This document shows positions 25,048 through 33,836 of a stretch of 64,000 nt of DNA, in pieces. The DNA lies in the NCBI GenBank assembly GCA_015057445.1, contig SVEI01000001.1, positions 1 to 64,000 on the forward strand. The letters run 5' to 3'. Source of the stretch: Lachnospiraceae bacterium. Its GTDB lineage: Bacteria > Bacillota > Clostridia > Lachnospirales > Lachnospiraceae. Made by a program: the position numbers and the translations under genes. Under the pieces are notes generated by a model. That model made no database searches. It saw only the letters and a list, made by a program, of their open reading frames with translations, and was not told where the DNA came from. Position 1 is the stretch's first letter. Each line of letters starts with the position of its first letter.

Positions 25048-26469
25048 ATGAGTAAAGAAGCTGTTAATGATAAAAATTTCAATCAGGTAAAAAAGATAAT
25101 AATAAATGAAAAGAAGAAAAGAATATCTACTACTAAAATTATAATACTTGGATTTTTATTTGTAATTCTTGTAGGAACCATTCTTTTATCTCTTCCTATA
25201 TCAAACGTAGAAGGGAATGTAGATATTTTGACTGCGCTATTTACATCTACTACATCTGTTTGTGTAACAGGTTTAGTTGTTGTGGATACTTTTTCTTATT
25301 GGACCTTGTTTGGTAAGGTTGTTATACTTGTATTGATACAGATTGGTGGTATGGGCATTATTGCTATAATATGTGGGATGATGCTTATGCTACATAAAAA
25401 AGTTAACTTAAAGGAACGATTGATTATTCAAGATGCGTATAATCTTAATAATCTTCAGGGGGTAATAAAATTTGTAAAAAAGATAATAATAGGCACCTTT
25501 GTTGTTGAATTTGTAGGTGCCTTACTATATATGATTGTTTTTATTCCGGAATTTGGAATTGCAAGGGGGATATGGTACTCCATATTTAATTCTATATCTG
25601 CTTTTTGTAATGCAGGAATAGATATTATTGGGCCAAGTAGTATGATTCCTTATCAAAGCTCACCCCTTGTTTTAATTACCACTATGATGCTTATCTTTAA
25701 TAGTGGTATAGGTTTTGTAGTATGGTGGGATGTTATAGATGTTGCAAAACAAATTCTTAAGAAAGAGATAAAACCAAGAGATTTCATCTCAAAATTAACT
25801 ATACATTCTAGATTAGTTTTATCTGTTACATTTTCGTTAATTTTTTCTGGAGCAGCGTTAGTTCTTTTGTTTGAGTGGAATAATAAAGGAACTATTGGTA
25901 ATATGAGTCTGTTTGACAAGATTCTAAATAGTTTGTTTCAGTCTGTTACCTTAAGAACTGCAGGATTTGCGTCTTTTAGTCAGGGTGATATGGAAGGTGC
26001 ATCGGTGCTTGTTTCTATTGTTCTTATGCTCATAGGTGGTTCTCCTGTTGGTACTGCTGGAGGTGTAAAAACTGTCACTGTTGCTGTTTTGTTTTTTGCT
26101 GTTGCTGCAGTTATTAAGGGTCGAAATGAAGCTATTGTTTTTAATAGAAGTATTAATCAGGATTTAATTAGAAAATCATTGGCTGTTGTACTCATAAGCT
26201 TGGTTGCTTTTGTTGTATTATCAATTCTTTTGATGATAACTAATGATTTTACTATGGAAGATTCTCTGTTTGAAGTGGCTAGTGCTATAGCTACTGTTGG
26301 TCTTTCCCGAGGCATTACAGCTGATTTAAATACAGCTGGACAATTAATTATAATTATAGGAATGTATTTGGGACGTATAGGACCTATATCTATGTTTATA
26401 GCATTTAGTAATAAATACAGCATAAAAAATTCATTACATTATGCTGAGGCAGATTTGATTGTTGGATAA
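25048..26469 (+). CDS. ktrB: Potassium uptake channel subunit, TrkH/KtrB family
   Basis: 473-residue membrane protein of the Trk/Ktr/HKT superfamily. Four selectivity-filter repeats can be traced: TSVCVTGLVV near residue 70, SISAFCNAGID, TLRTAGFAS and ATVGLSRG near the C-terminus; filter glycines are present in each. A basic cytosolic N-terminus of about 30 residues precedes the first span. It is followed after 14 bases by its regulatory subunit ktrA. Expected role: K+ (possibly Na+-coupled) import gated by the ring subunit. No c-di-AMP riboswitch was seen upstream. Confidence 0.94.
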   Translation: MSKEAVNDKNFNQVKKIIINEKKKRISTTKIIILGFLFVILVGTILLSLPISNVEGNVDILTALFTSTTSVCVTGLVVVDTFSYWTLFGKVVILVLIQIGGMGIIAIICGMMLMLHKKVNLKERLIIQDAYNLNNLQGVIKFVKKIIIGTFVVEFVGALLYMIVFIPEFGIARGIWYSIFNSISAFCNAGIDIIGPSSMIPYQSSPLVLITTMMLIFNSGIGFVVWWDVIDVAKQILKKEIKPRDFISKLTIHSRLVLSVTFSLIFSGAALVLLFEWNNKGTIGNMSLFDKILNSLFQSVTLRTAGFASFSQGDMEGASVLVSIVLMLIGGSPVGTAGGVKTVTVAVLFFAVAAVIKGRNEAIVFNRSINQDLIRKSLAVVLISLVAFVVLSILLMITNDFTMEDSLFEVASAIATVGLSRGITADLNTAGQLIIIIGMYLGRIGPISMFIAFSNKYSIKNSLHYAEADLIVG

Positions 26470-26483
26470 TAAAGGAGGTAGCG

Positions 26484-27128
26484 ATGAAGAAATCATTTGC
26501 AGTTATAGGACTTGGAAGATTTGGAAGAAGCATAGCTATGGAACTTAGCAAGTTAGGTGCTGATGTCATGGTTATAGATAATGATGAAGAAAAAATTAAT
26601 AGATTATCAGATTATGTTACCTGTGCTATTAATGTGGATGTTTGTGATACTGATGCTTTGATAAGCACTGGTATTGCTAATATGGATGCGGTTATTGTTG
26701 CAATGGCTGATTATTTGGAGCCGAGTATCATGGGTGTTATAACAGCAAAGGACTTAGGTGTGCCTCTTGTTATAGCTAAAGCAAGAGATCATGTAACAGG
26801 TAGTATCTATGATAAGGTTGGCGCAGATAAGGTTGTGTTCCCTGAAAAAGAATCAGGAAAAAGAATATCAAAGCAACTGATGTGTGCTGACTTTTTGGAA
26901 TTTTTTGAGTTATCAGATAGTGTAAGCTTAATTGAATTAATGCCTAAAAAAGAATGGGTAGGAAAATCATTAAGAGAGCTTAATCTTAGACGTGATTATA
27001 AGATTAATGTCATTGCAGTTAAGGAAAACGAAGATGTTAACGTTGCAATGGATCCAGATGAACCGCTAAAGGCAGATTGTCCGTTAATTATAACAGTGAG
27101 AAAAGAAGATATGAAGAGGCTTATGTAA
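26484..27128 (+). CDS. ktrA: Potassium uptake regulatory subunit, TrkA/KtrA type
   Basis: 214 residues: an N-terminal RCK/Rossmann nucleotide-binding domain (GLGRFGRSIAMEL at residues 9-21, acidic DNDEEK after the second strand) and a C-terminal RCK_C domain (about 135-214). It gates the KtrB channel in response to ATP/ADP and often c-di-AMP. The single RCK copy favours KtrA over the duplicated TrkA of proteobacteria. AAAGGAGG precedes ATG. Its TAA stop shares a base with the following ATG (TAATG). Confidence 0.94.
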   Translation: MKKSFAVIGLGRFGRSIAMELSKLGADVMVIDNDEEKINRLSDYVTCAINVDVCDTDALISTGIANMDAVIVAMADYLEPSIMGVITAKDLGVPLVIAKARDHVTGSIYDKVGADKVVFPEKESGKRISKQLMCADFLEFFELSDSVSLIELMPKKEWVGKSLRELNLRRDYKINVIAVKENEDVNVAMDPDEPLKADCPLIITVRKEDMKRLM

Positions 27129-28351
27129 TGAAAAAAGTAACTATCGTTGGGGGCGGTGCTGCTGGAATGATGGCAGCGATAATTGCTTCTAAAAATGGGA
27201 AAAAAGTAACCTTAATAGAACAAAATGAAAAGCTTGGTAAAAAACTTTTCATAACAGGTAAAGGAAGATGTAATATAACAAATGCTTGTGATATAGAAGA
27301 TTTATTTCAAAGCGTTGTAACAAATCCCAAGTTTTTATATAGTTCATTTTATTCTTTTTCCAATGATATGGTAATGGATTTCTTTGAAAAAATTGGATTG
27401 CCTTATAAAGTAGAAAGAGGGAATCGTGTATTTCCTTTATCAGATCATTCGTCGGATGTTATTAAGGTATTGGAAAGAGAAATGAAAAATAATGGTGTAG
27501 AGATATTACTAAATACCAAGGTATCTTCTATAATAGTTGAAAACAACACCTGTAAAGGTGTAAATATTAAGGGTGGTAAAGCAATTTATTCTGATAGCGT
27601 AATTGTTGCAACTGGTGGTGTTTCGTATCCTCGAACTGGTGCTTGTGGAGATGGATATAAATTTGCGAAATCTGTAGGACATAGTATTATAGAAACTAAG
27701 CCTTCCTTGGTGCCTTTTGAATTAGCTGATTCTTGTTGTAAAGACTTAATGGGTATTTCATTAAAAAATGTGTCAGCTACAATATACGCAGATGGAAAGA
27801 AAATATATTCCGACTTTGGAGAGATGTTATTTACCCATTTTGGGGTCAGTGGACCGATTATTATAAAAGCAAGTGCCTATATTCATAAGTATTTAGATAA
27901 GGATTTAACCTTAACAATAGACTTAAAACCTGCACTTGACGAGAAACAATTAGATGAAAGGCTTATTAAAGATTTTAATATATTTATTAATAAACAGTTA
28001 AAAAATGGTTTGGAGAAATTATTGCTTAGGTCTCTTATTCCAGTTATAATTGATAAGGCTGGCTTAGATGGTGATAAGAAAATTAATGAACTTACTAAAG
28101 AGGAAAGACATAAGCTTCTTATTACTATAAAAAATGTTCCATTTAAAATAACAGGTTTAAGAGGATGGGATGAAGCTATAATTACCAAGGGTGGAGTTAA
28201 AGTAAAGGAGATTGACCCTGGAACAATGGAATCAAAACTTACATCAGGATTGTATTTTGCTGGAGAGGTGTTGGATTTAGATGCATTAACCGGTGGATTT
28301 AATCTTCAGATTGCATGGTCTACAGGATATTTGGCAGGTTTGAACTGTTAA
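27128..28351 (+). CDS. FAD-dependent oxidoreductase, HI0933/YhiN (BaiN-like) family
   Basis: 407 residues from ATG 27128, which overlaps the ktrA stop by one base; the frame is open upstream to 27077 but no better start exists. The FAD-binding GGGAAGMMAA (residues 8-17), GKGRCNITN, GGVSYPRTGACGDGY and the C-terminal GGFNLQIAWSTGYLAG are signature motifs of the family. Members have been called flavoproteins of unknown function, aminoacetone oxidase or BaiN in bile-acid work; the substrate here is not determined. Likely translationally coupled to ktrA but with no obvious functional link. Confidence 0.88.
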   Translation: MKKVTIVGGGAAGMMAAIIASKNGKKVTLIEQNEKLGKKLFITGKGRCNITNACDIEDLFQSVVTNPKFLYSSFYSFSNDMVMDFFEKIGLPYKVERGNRVFPLSDHSSDVIKVLEREMKNNGVEILLNTKVSSIIVENNTCKGVNIKGGKAIYSDSVIVATGGVSYPRTGACGDGYKFAKSVGHSIIETKPSLVPFELADSCCKDLMGISLKNVSATIYADGKKIYSDFGEMLFTHFGVSGPIIIKASAYIHKYLDKDLTLTIDLKPALDEKQLDERLIKDFNIFINKQLKNGLEKLLLRSLIPVIIDKAGLDGDKKINELTKEERHKLLITIKNVPFKITGLRGWDEAIITKGGVKVKEIDPGTMESKLTSGLYFAGEVLDLDALTGGFNLQIAWSTGYLAGLNC

Positions 28352-28398
28352 AGTAATAATTATAATATAATTAGAATGCGCATAAAAGGAGAAACATA

Positions 28399-29061
28399 AT
28401 GGCAAGTATTGCAATTGATGGTCCTGCTGGAGCAGGAAAAAGTACCATAGCTAAGCAGGTAGCTAAACAATTAGGTTATATATATGTTGATACTGGAGCA
28501 ATGTATAGAGCGATAGCTCATTATCTTGTGCAAAACAATATTAATATAGAAAATAATGATGAGTTAAAATCTGCTTGTGAAAGTATTGATATAGCTATAA
28601 AATACGAAAATGATTCGCAACAAGTGTATCTTAATGGAGAAAATGTAACTTCATTTTTAAGAACTGAGGAAACAGGTAATATGGCATCAAAGTCATCAGC
28701 AAAAGCTCCTGTTCGTGAAGCTCTTCTTGGGTTACAAAGAGATATGGCAAAAGAATATAATGTTGTAATGGATGGAAGAGACATAGGTACAAATGTGTTG
28801 CCTGATGCAGAAGTAAAAATATATCTTACAGCTTCATCAAAGGAAAGAGCTAATCGTCGATATAAAGAGTTAGTTGCAAAAGGTGAAACAGCTGATTTAG
28901 ACCAAATTGAAGCAGATATTATTGAAAGAGATGAACGTGACATGAACCGTGATATTGCTCCTCTTAAGCAGGCAGATGATGCGGTTTTAGTGGATAGTTC
29001 ATTTATGACTATTGATGAAGTTGTTGCTACGATTATGTTAGAAGCTAAAAAGATAGCTTAA
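28399..29061 (+). CDS. cmk: Cytidylate kinase
   Basis: Phosphorylates CMP/dCMP with ATP. 220 residues, normal length. P-loop GPAGAGKSTIAK at residues 8-19, VDTGAMYRA for substrate binding, GRDIGTNVLP and the lid region with ERANRRYKEL and RDERDMNRDIAPLK. AAAGGAGA lies upstream of ATG. The cmk-ispH(-S1) order, with 29 bases between, is a familiar clostridial arrangement. Confidence 0.97.
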   Translation: MASIAIDGPAGAGKSTIAKQVAKQLGYIYVDTGAMYRAIAHYLVQNNINIENNDELKSACESIDIAIKYENDSQQVYLNGENVTSFLRTEETGNMASKSSAKAPVREALLGLQRDMAKEYNVVMDGRDIGTNVLPDAEVKIYLTASSKERANRRYKELVAKGETADLDQIEADIIERDERDMNRDIAPLKQADDAVLVDSSFMTIDEVVATIMLEAKKIA

Positions 29062-29090
29062 ATATTATATAATTAAAATCAGGGGTTAAT

Positions 29091-31055
29091 ATGGAGATTG
29101 TATTAGCGAAAACAGCTGGCTTTTGTTTTGGCGTTAAGAGAGCTGTAGATACTGTTTATAACGAAATAAATGATGATAAAGAAGTTGAAGTTTTCACTTA
29201 TGGTCCAATAATTCATAATGAAGAGGTTGTCGATGACCTTGATAAAAAGGGAGTAGTTGTTATTGATGAAAATAAATCTCTTTCGGATTATTTTCAAGAT
29301 GATAAAAAGCATAAGGTGATTATTAGATCTCATGGTGTTGGAAAATATGTGTATGAAGAACTAGAGAAATATGGTGTGCAAATTATAGAAGCTACATGTC
29401 CATTTGTTAAAAAAATCCATAAAATAGTTGCTGAGGAAAGTTCTAAAGGTAAGGAAATTATAATAATAGGTGATGAAAATCATCCAGAGGTAATTGGAAT
29501 CAAGGGATGGTGTTTGAATGAACCAATTATACTTGATAATAAAGAAAATGCTGAAAAAATTACGTTAGATTCCTATAAAGAATACGTTATTGTTGCTCAA
29601 ACAACATTTAATAATATAAAATTCAAAGAATTAGTTGAAATATTTACAAAAAAAGATTATAATGTTTATGTTTATTCAACTATTTGTAATGCTACATGGG
29701 AGAGACAAGAAGAAGCTAGACGATTGGCATCTGAAGTTGATACTATGATAGTTATTGGAGGTAAAAATAGTTCGAATACTCAAAAGCTTTATAATATAAG
29801 CAAAAAAGAATGCAAAAATACTTACTACATTCAGACACTTGTTGACTTGGATTTAACTGTTATTGAATCCGCTAAGAGGGTAGGTATTACAGCGGGGGCA
29901 TCTACCCCAAATCATATTATTAAGGAGGTTCAAGACAGTATGTCAGAATTAAGTTTTGAAGAATTATTAAACCAATCAGAAGAAAATGGTAATGCAGTAA
30001 GACCAGGTAGCGTTATCGAGGGAAAGGTAATTGGCGTAAAGTCAGATGTTATTTACGTAGATATTCAGTATAAGGCTGACGGTATTATTACAAGAGCAGA
30101 GTATTCTAATACTCCAGGTTTAGATCTTACAACTGTTGTAAATGTTGGAGATCCTATAACAGTTAAGGTAATTAAGACAAACGATGGAGAGGGACAGGTT
30201 CTTCTTTCATACAAGAGAGTAGCTGCTGAGAAGTCATATGAGAAGCTTCAGGAAGCTTTCGATAATCAGACAGTCCTTTCTGCTAAGGTTACTGAAATCT
30301 TAAAGGGCGGAATTGGTGTTATGGTTGATGAGTGTAAGGTGTTCATTCCAGCAAGTCTTGTATCAGATACTTTTGAGAAGGATCTTGATAAGTATTTAAA
30401 TCAGGAAGTTGAATTTGTTTTAACAGAGTTTGCACCTAAGAAGAGAAGAGTTATTGGTGATAGAAAGCAGTTACTTGTTGCTAACAAAGCAGAGGCTGCT
30501 AAGAAATTATTTGATTCAATAAATGTTGGTGATGTTGTAGAAGGTACAGTTAAGAATGTAACTCCATTTGGTGCATTTATTGATTTGGGTGGTGCAGATG
30601 GTCTTCTTCATATTTCAGAGATGTCATGGGGTAGAATTGATGATCCTAAGTCAGTTGTTAAGGTTGGAGATTCAATTAAGACTTTCATTAAAGATATTAA
30701 TGGTGAGAAGATTGCACTTAGCTTAAAGTTTGATGATAATAATCCATGGGTTAAGGCTGCTGAGAAGTATGCAATTGGAACAGAGGTTTCTGGTAAGATT
30801 GCTAGAATGACTGCATTTGGTGCTTTTGTTGAGTTAGAGCCAGGTGTTGATGCACTTCTTCATGTATCTCAGATTTCAAATGAGCATGTTGAAAAGCCAG
30901 AGGATGTTTATAAGATTGGACAGGAGATTACTGCTAAGGTAGTAGACTTCAAGGAAGAGGATAAGAAGATTAGTCTTAGTGTTAAGGCATTACTTGCTCC
31001 TGTTGAAACTGCTGAAGTTACAGAAGTTACAGAAGAGGAAACTACAGAGGAGTAA
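29091..31055 (+). CDS. ispH: Fused IspH (HMBPP reductase) and ribosomal protein S1
   Basis: 654-residue bifunctional protein. Residues 1 to about 280 are IspH, the last MEP-pathway enzyme; the three iron-sulfur ligands are Cys12 (GFCFGVKRA), Cys103 (ATCPFV) and Cys199 (ICNATW), with ENHPEV, TTFN and GASTP motifs. From about residue 300 four S1 RNA-binding repeats follow (FGAFIDLG and FGAFVELE in the last two), ending in a Glu/Thr-rich tail. Such fusions are common in clostridia. The two halves differ sharply in codon use: AAA/GAA in ispH, AAG/GAG/CAG in S1. AAGGAGG at 29922-29928 precedes an in-frame ATG at 29940 (residue 284), so a separate S1 protein of 371 residues might also be made. Confidence 0.95.
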   Translation: MEIVLAKTAGFCFGVKRAVDTVYNEINDDKEVEVFTYGPIIHNEEVVDDLDKKGVVVIDENKSLSDYFQDDKKHKVIIRSHGVGKYVYEELEKYGVQIIEATCPFVKKIHKIVAEESSKGKEIIIIGDENHPEVIGIKGWCLNEPIILDNKENAEKITLDSYKEYVIVAQTTFNNIKFKELVEIFTKKDYNVYVYSTICNATWERQEEARRLASEVDTMIVIGGKNSSNTQKLYNISKKECKNTYYIQTLVDLDLTVIESAKRVGITAGASTPNHIIKEVQDSMSELSFEELLNQSEENGNAVRPGSVIEGKVIGVKSDVIYVDIQYKADGIITRAEYSNTPGLDLTTVVNVGDPITVKVIKTNDGEGQVLLSYKRVAAEKSYEKLQEAFDNQTVLSAKVTEILKGGIGVMVDECKVFIPASLVSDTFEKDLDKYLNQEVEFVLTEFAPKKRRVIGDRKQLLVANKAEAAKKLFDSINVGDVVEGTVKNVTPFGAFIDLGGADGLLHISEMSWGRIDDPKSVVKVGDSIKTFIKDINGEKIALSLKFDDNNPWVKAAEKYAIGTEVSGKIARMTAFGAFVELEPGVDALLHVSQISNEHVEKPEDVYKIGQEITAKVVDFKEEDKKISLSVKALLAPVETAEVTEVTEEETTEE

Positions 31056-31059
31056 TTGT

Positions 31060-31839
31060 ATGGCATATGGGTACGAAGAATTCAAGAGAGATGTTTATAA
31101 GTTAACAAACATTAACTTGAGCTTGTACAAGGAACGCCAGATGAAAAGAAGAATAGAATCACTGATTACCCGTAAAGGGTTTGATGGATTTGAAAGTTTT
31201 TTCCAAGGTATGAAGCAAGATGATGTCTTGCTTCGTACCTTTGTTGGTTATTTAACTATTAATGTTTCTCAATTTTATAGAAATCCAATGCAATGGGAAC
31301 ATTTTGAACAAATAATTATTCCTTATTTAAAAGAACATTATGGTGATAACATAACAATCTGGAGTGCTGCCTGTTCCACAGGTGACGAACCTTATACAAT
31401 TGCAATGATTATGTCAAAATATTTTTCTCTTGATAAGATAAAAATAACTGCAACAGATATTGATGATGATGTATTAGCGTTTGCTGATGCAGGAATTTAT
31501 TCTGCAAAAAGTCTAGTTGATTTGCCGAAGGAATATTTAAACGCTCATTTTTCAAAAGTTGATGACAAAAACTATGCAATTTCTGATAAAATTAAGAAAT
31601 GCGTCACTTTTAAAAAACATAATCTATTAGAAGATAAATACTTTACAAATATGTCTATGATTGTGTGTAGAAATGTAGTTATATATTTTACAGATGAAGC
31701 AAAGGATAAGGTGTACAAACAATTTCATGACTCCCTTAGAAAGGATGGCATTTTGTTTATTGGAAGCACGGAACAGATTTTACGTGCAAAAGAGCTTGGC
31801 TTTGAAACATTAAAAACATTTTTTTACAAAAAGAAGTAA
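31060..31839 (+). CDS. cheR: Chemoreceptor methyltransferase CheR
   Basis: SAM-dependent enzyme that methylates glutamates of chemotaxis receptors. ATG 31060 is preferred, with AGAGGAG ten bases upstream inside the end of the preceding gene; this gives 259 residues. The N-terminal all-alpha domain includes KERQMKRRIES; the SAM-binding core has NVSQFYRNP, WSAACSTGDEPYTIAM and ATDIDDDVL, and CRNVVIYFT is typical for CheR. It stands alone, away from other che genes, behind a housekeeping gene. It implies chemotaxis in this organism. Confidence 0.95.
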   Translation: MAYGYEEFKRDVYKLTNINLSLYKERQMKRRIESLITRKGFDGFESFFQGMKQDDVLLRTFVGYLTINVSQFYRNPMQWEHFEQIIIPYLKEHYGDNITIWSAACSTGDEPYTIAMIMSKYFSLDKIKITATDIDDDVLAFADAGIYSAKSLVDLPKEYLNAHFSKVDDKNYAISDKIKKCVTFKKHNLLEDKYFTNMSMIVCRNVVIYFTDEAKDKVYKQFHDSLRKDGILFIGSTEQILRAKELGFETLKTFFYKKK

Positions 31840-31846
31840 TTCATAC

Positions 31847-31875
31847 TTGATTTAATTAGATTTATATGTTATATT
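31847..31875 (+). promoter_or_regulatory. Promoter of rplS
   Basis: TTGATT at 31847-31852, a 17-base spacer and TATATT at 31870-31875, just after the cheR stop. Transcription would start near 31882, leaving a leader of about 70 bases. Confidence 0.65.
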
Positions 31876-31882
31876 TGTGAAG

Positions 31883-31950
31883 TTGTGAAAAAAGGGATGG
31901 TCCTCTGTGTATTATACATAAGAACGTCTAAAATTATTAGGAGGTCACAC
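31883..31950 (+). ncRNA. Putative L19 (rplS) leader RNA element
   Basis: The leader before rplS contains GATGGTC (31896-31902) and GAACGTC (31922-31928), which pair with one mismatch around an internal TGTA/TACA helix; AGGAGGT follows. Position, length and the GGATGGTCCTC block recall the autoregulatory L19 leader known from low-GC Gram-positives. I could not run a covariance model, so this is tentative. Confidence 0.4.
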
Positions 31951-32295
31951 ATGAACGATATTATTAAGAGCATTGAAGCTGCTCAGATCAAAGAAGTAAC
32001 TAGTTTTAACGTTGGTGATACTATTAAGGTATATGCTAAGGTTAAAGAGGGTAACAAGGAAAGAATTCAGGCTTTCGAAGGAACTGTACTCAAAAAGCAG
32101 GGTGGAAGCAACAGAGCAACATTCACAGTTAGAAAAACTTCTAATGGTGTAGGTGTTGAGAAGACTTGGCCACTTCATAGTCCAACAATCGAGAAGATTG
32201 AGGTTATTAGAAGAGGTAAGGTTAGAAGAGCTAAACTTAACTACTTACGTGAGAGAGTTGGTAAGAAGGCTAAGGTTAAAGAGCTTATCAAATAA
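31951..32295 (+). CDS. rplS: 50S ribosomal protein L19
   Basis: 114 residues, the usual size, located at the 30S-50S interface of the ribosome. ATG 31951 with TTAGGAGGT upstream is the start; the frame is open to 31885 but the extra residues are not L19-like. [23 protein letters not shown] and [10 protein letters not shown] are typical L19 motifs. Very high codon bias. The usual rimM/trmD neighbours are absent; it stands between its own promoter and a terminator at 32313. Confidence 0.97.
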   Translation: MNDIIKSIEAAQIKEVTSFNVGDTIKVYAKVKEGNKERIQAFEGTVLKKQGGSNRATFTVRKTSNGVGVEKTWPLHSPTIEKIEVIRRGKVRRAKLNYLRERVGKKAKVKELIK

Positions 32296-32312
32296 GAGTT
32301 ACGATTAACTAG

Positions 32313-32347
32313 ATGACTGGAGATTATACCTTCTCCAGTCATTTTTA
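32313..32347 (+). terminator. Terminator after rplS
   Basis: An 11-bp perfect stem (32313-32323 with 32332-32342), eight-base loop and a TTTTT tail from 32342. Confidence 0.92.
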
Positions 32348-32374
32348 TAATAATTATTTTTTTTGGAGAATGAT

Positions 32375-32974
32375 ATGGGTATGAGATTTAAAAGAAAGCA
32401 TACTGATTCAGATGATGTGATTAAAACAAAACCTTCAGAAAACAAAGAACATCTTTTAAATAGTATTTTTATATGGTTTGTAGTTGTTTTATCAGGTGCA
32501 ATTTTTGGTTATGCATTAATTACTTTTGTATTTCAAACTGTACATGTAATTGGACCTTCAATGAATCCTACATTGGAGGATGGTGAAGTTGTTATTGTTA
32601 ATAAATTTATATATAATGTTTCAGATGTTAAAAGATATGATGTAGTAGCTTATTCTTTGATTGAAGAAGATGGCTATTACGATATTAAACGTATTATTGG
32701 TATGCCTGGGGAAGAAATAACTATTAAAGATGGTTTTATTTATGCCGATGGTAAACAGCTTAAAGATTTGCCTTTTACTGATAGGATTATTACATCTGGT
32801 TTAGCAGCAGATACTATCTACTTAGGAGATGGTGAATATTTTGTATTAGGTGATAATGTAAATAATAGTGAAGATTCAAGATATTCAAATGTTGGTAATA
32901 TTTCAGAGGTTGAGATATTAGGTAAAGTAAGTTTTATCGTAAAAGCTGATGATAAAAAAGGTAAGGTAAAATAG
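32375..32974 (+). CDS. lepB: Signal peptidase I, first copy
   Basis: Membrane serine protease that removes signal peptides from exported proteins. TTG 32363, ATG 32375 and ATG 32381 are all in frame; ATG 32375 fits best with TTTGGAG six bases upstream, giving 199 residues. One membrane span (about 31-52) is followed by the catalytic Ser62 in GPSMNPT and Lys105 in YDIKRIIGMPGE; the C-terminal GDNVNNSEDSR box is also there. The gene begins just after the rplS terminator and its stop is two bases before rbgA. A second, distinct copy lies just beyond rbgA. Confidence 0.95.
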   Translation: MGMRFKRKHTDSDDVIKTKPSENKEHLLNSIFIWFVVVLSGAIFGYALITFVFQTVHVIGPSMNPTLEDGEVVIVNKFIYNVSDVKRYDVVAYSLIEEDGYYDIKRIIGMPGEEITIKDGFIYADGKQLKDLPFTDRIITSGLAADTIYLGDGEYFVLGDNVNNSEDSRYSNVGNISEVEILGKVSFIVKADDKKGKVK

Positions 32975-32975
32975 T

Positions 32976-33821
32976 ATGAAAGATATTCAATGGTATCCTG
33001 GTCATATGACTAAAGCCAAACGTATGATGCAGGAGAACATAAAACTTATAGATATTGTAATTGAACTTGTAGATGCTAGAATTCCACTAAGCAGTAAAAA
33101 TCCAGATATAGATGAACTAAGTAAGAATAAATTTAGAATGATTCTTCTTAATAAAGTTGATTTGGCTGATTCAAAAGTTACATCACAGTGGGAGAAATAC
33201 TTTAAAGAAAAAGGTTATTATGTTTATTGTCTTGATTCAAGAAAGAATACTGGAATGAAAACAATAACAGATATGATTCAAGAAGCATGTAAAGAAAAAA
33301 TTGAAAGAGATAGGAAAAGAGGAATCTTAAATAGACCTATTAGAGCTATGGTTGTTGGTATTCCTAATGTTGGCAAATCAACTTTTATAAATTCATATGC
33401 AAAAAAAGCATGTGCAAAAGTTGGTAATAAACCTGGAGTTACAAAAGGTAAGCAATGGATACGCATTAGCAAGAATGTTGAGTTACTTGATACCCCAGGA
33501 ATTCTATGGCCAAAGTTTGAAGATCAAGAAATTGGAAAAAAATTAGCTTATATAGGTTCGATTAATGACGAAATTATTGAAAGAACAGAATTAGCATATA
33601 ATTTCATAGAATTTTTAAAAAATAATTATTGTAATGTATTAAACGAAAGGTATAATATTAATGAAGAGCTTTCTAGCTATGATATATTATCAGAGATAGC
33701 TATAGTGAGAAAGTGTCTCGTTAAAGGGAATGAACCAGACATTAACAAAGCATCAATTTTATTATTTGATGATTTTAGATCCGGAAAGTTGGGCAGTATA
33801 AGTCTGGAAATACCAGAATAA
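32976..33821 (+). CDS. rbgA: Ribosome biogenesis GTPase RbgA (YlqF)
   Basis: Circularly permuted GTPase needed for late 50S assembly. 281 residues. It opens with IQWYPGHMTKAKR, the hallmark of the family. The permuted G-motif order is seen: G4 NKVD at 59-62, G1 GIPNVGKST at 128-136, G3 DTPG at 172-175, and a C-terminal helical domain. It starts two bases after lepB and is followed by a second signal peptidase gene, then rnhB, matching the ylqF-rnhB order in Bacillus. Confidence 0.96.
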   Translation: MKDIQWYPGHMTKAKRMMQENIKLIDIVIELVDARIPLSSKNPDIDELSKNKFRMILLNKVDLADSKVTSQWEKYFKEKGYYVYCLDSRKNTGMKTITDMIQEACKEKIERDRKRGILNRPIRAMVVGIPNVGKSTFINSYAKKACAKVGNKPGVTKGKQWIRISKNVELLDTPGILWPKFEDQEIGKKLAYIGSINDEIIERTELAYNFIEFLKNNYCNVLNERYNINEELSSYDILSEIAIVRKCLVKGNEPDINKASILLFDDFRSGKLGSISLEIPE

Positions 33822-33836
33822 TATAGGAGTACCATT

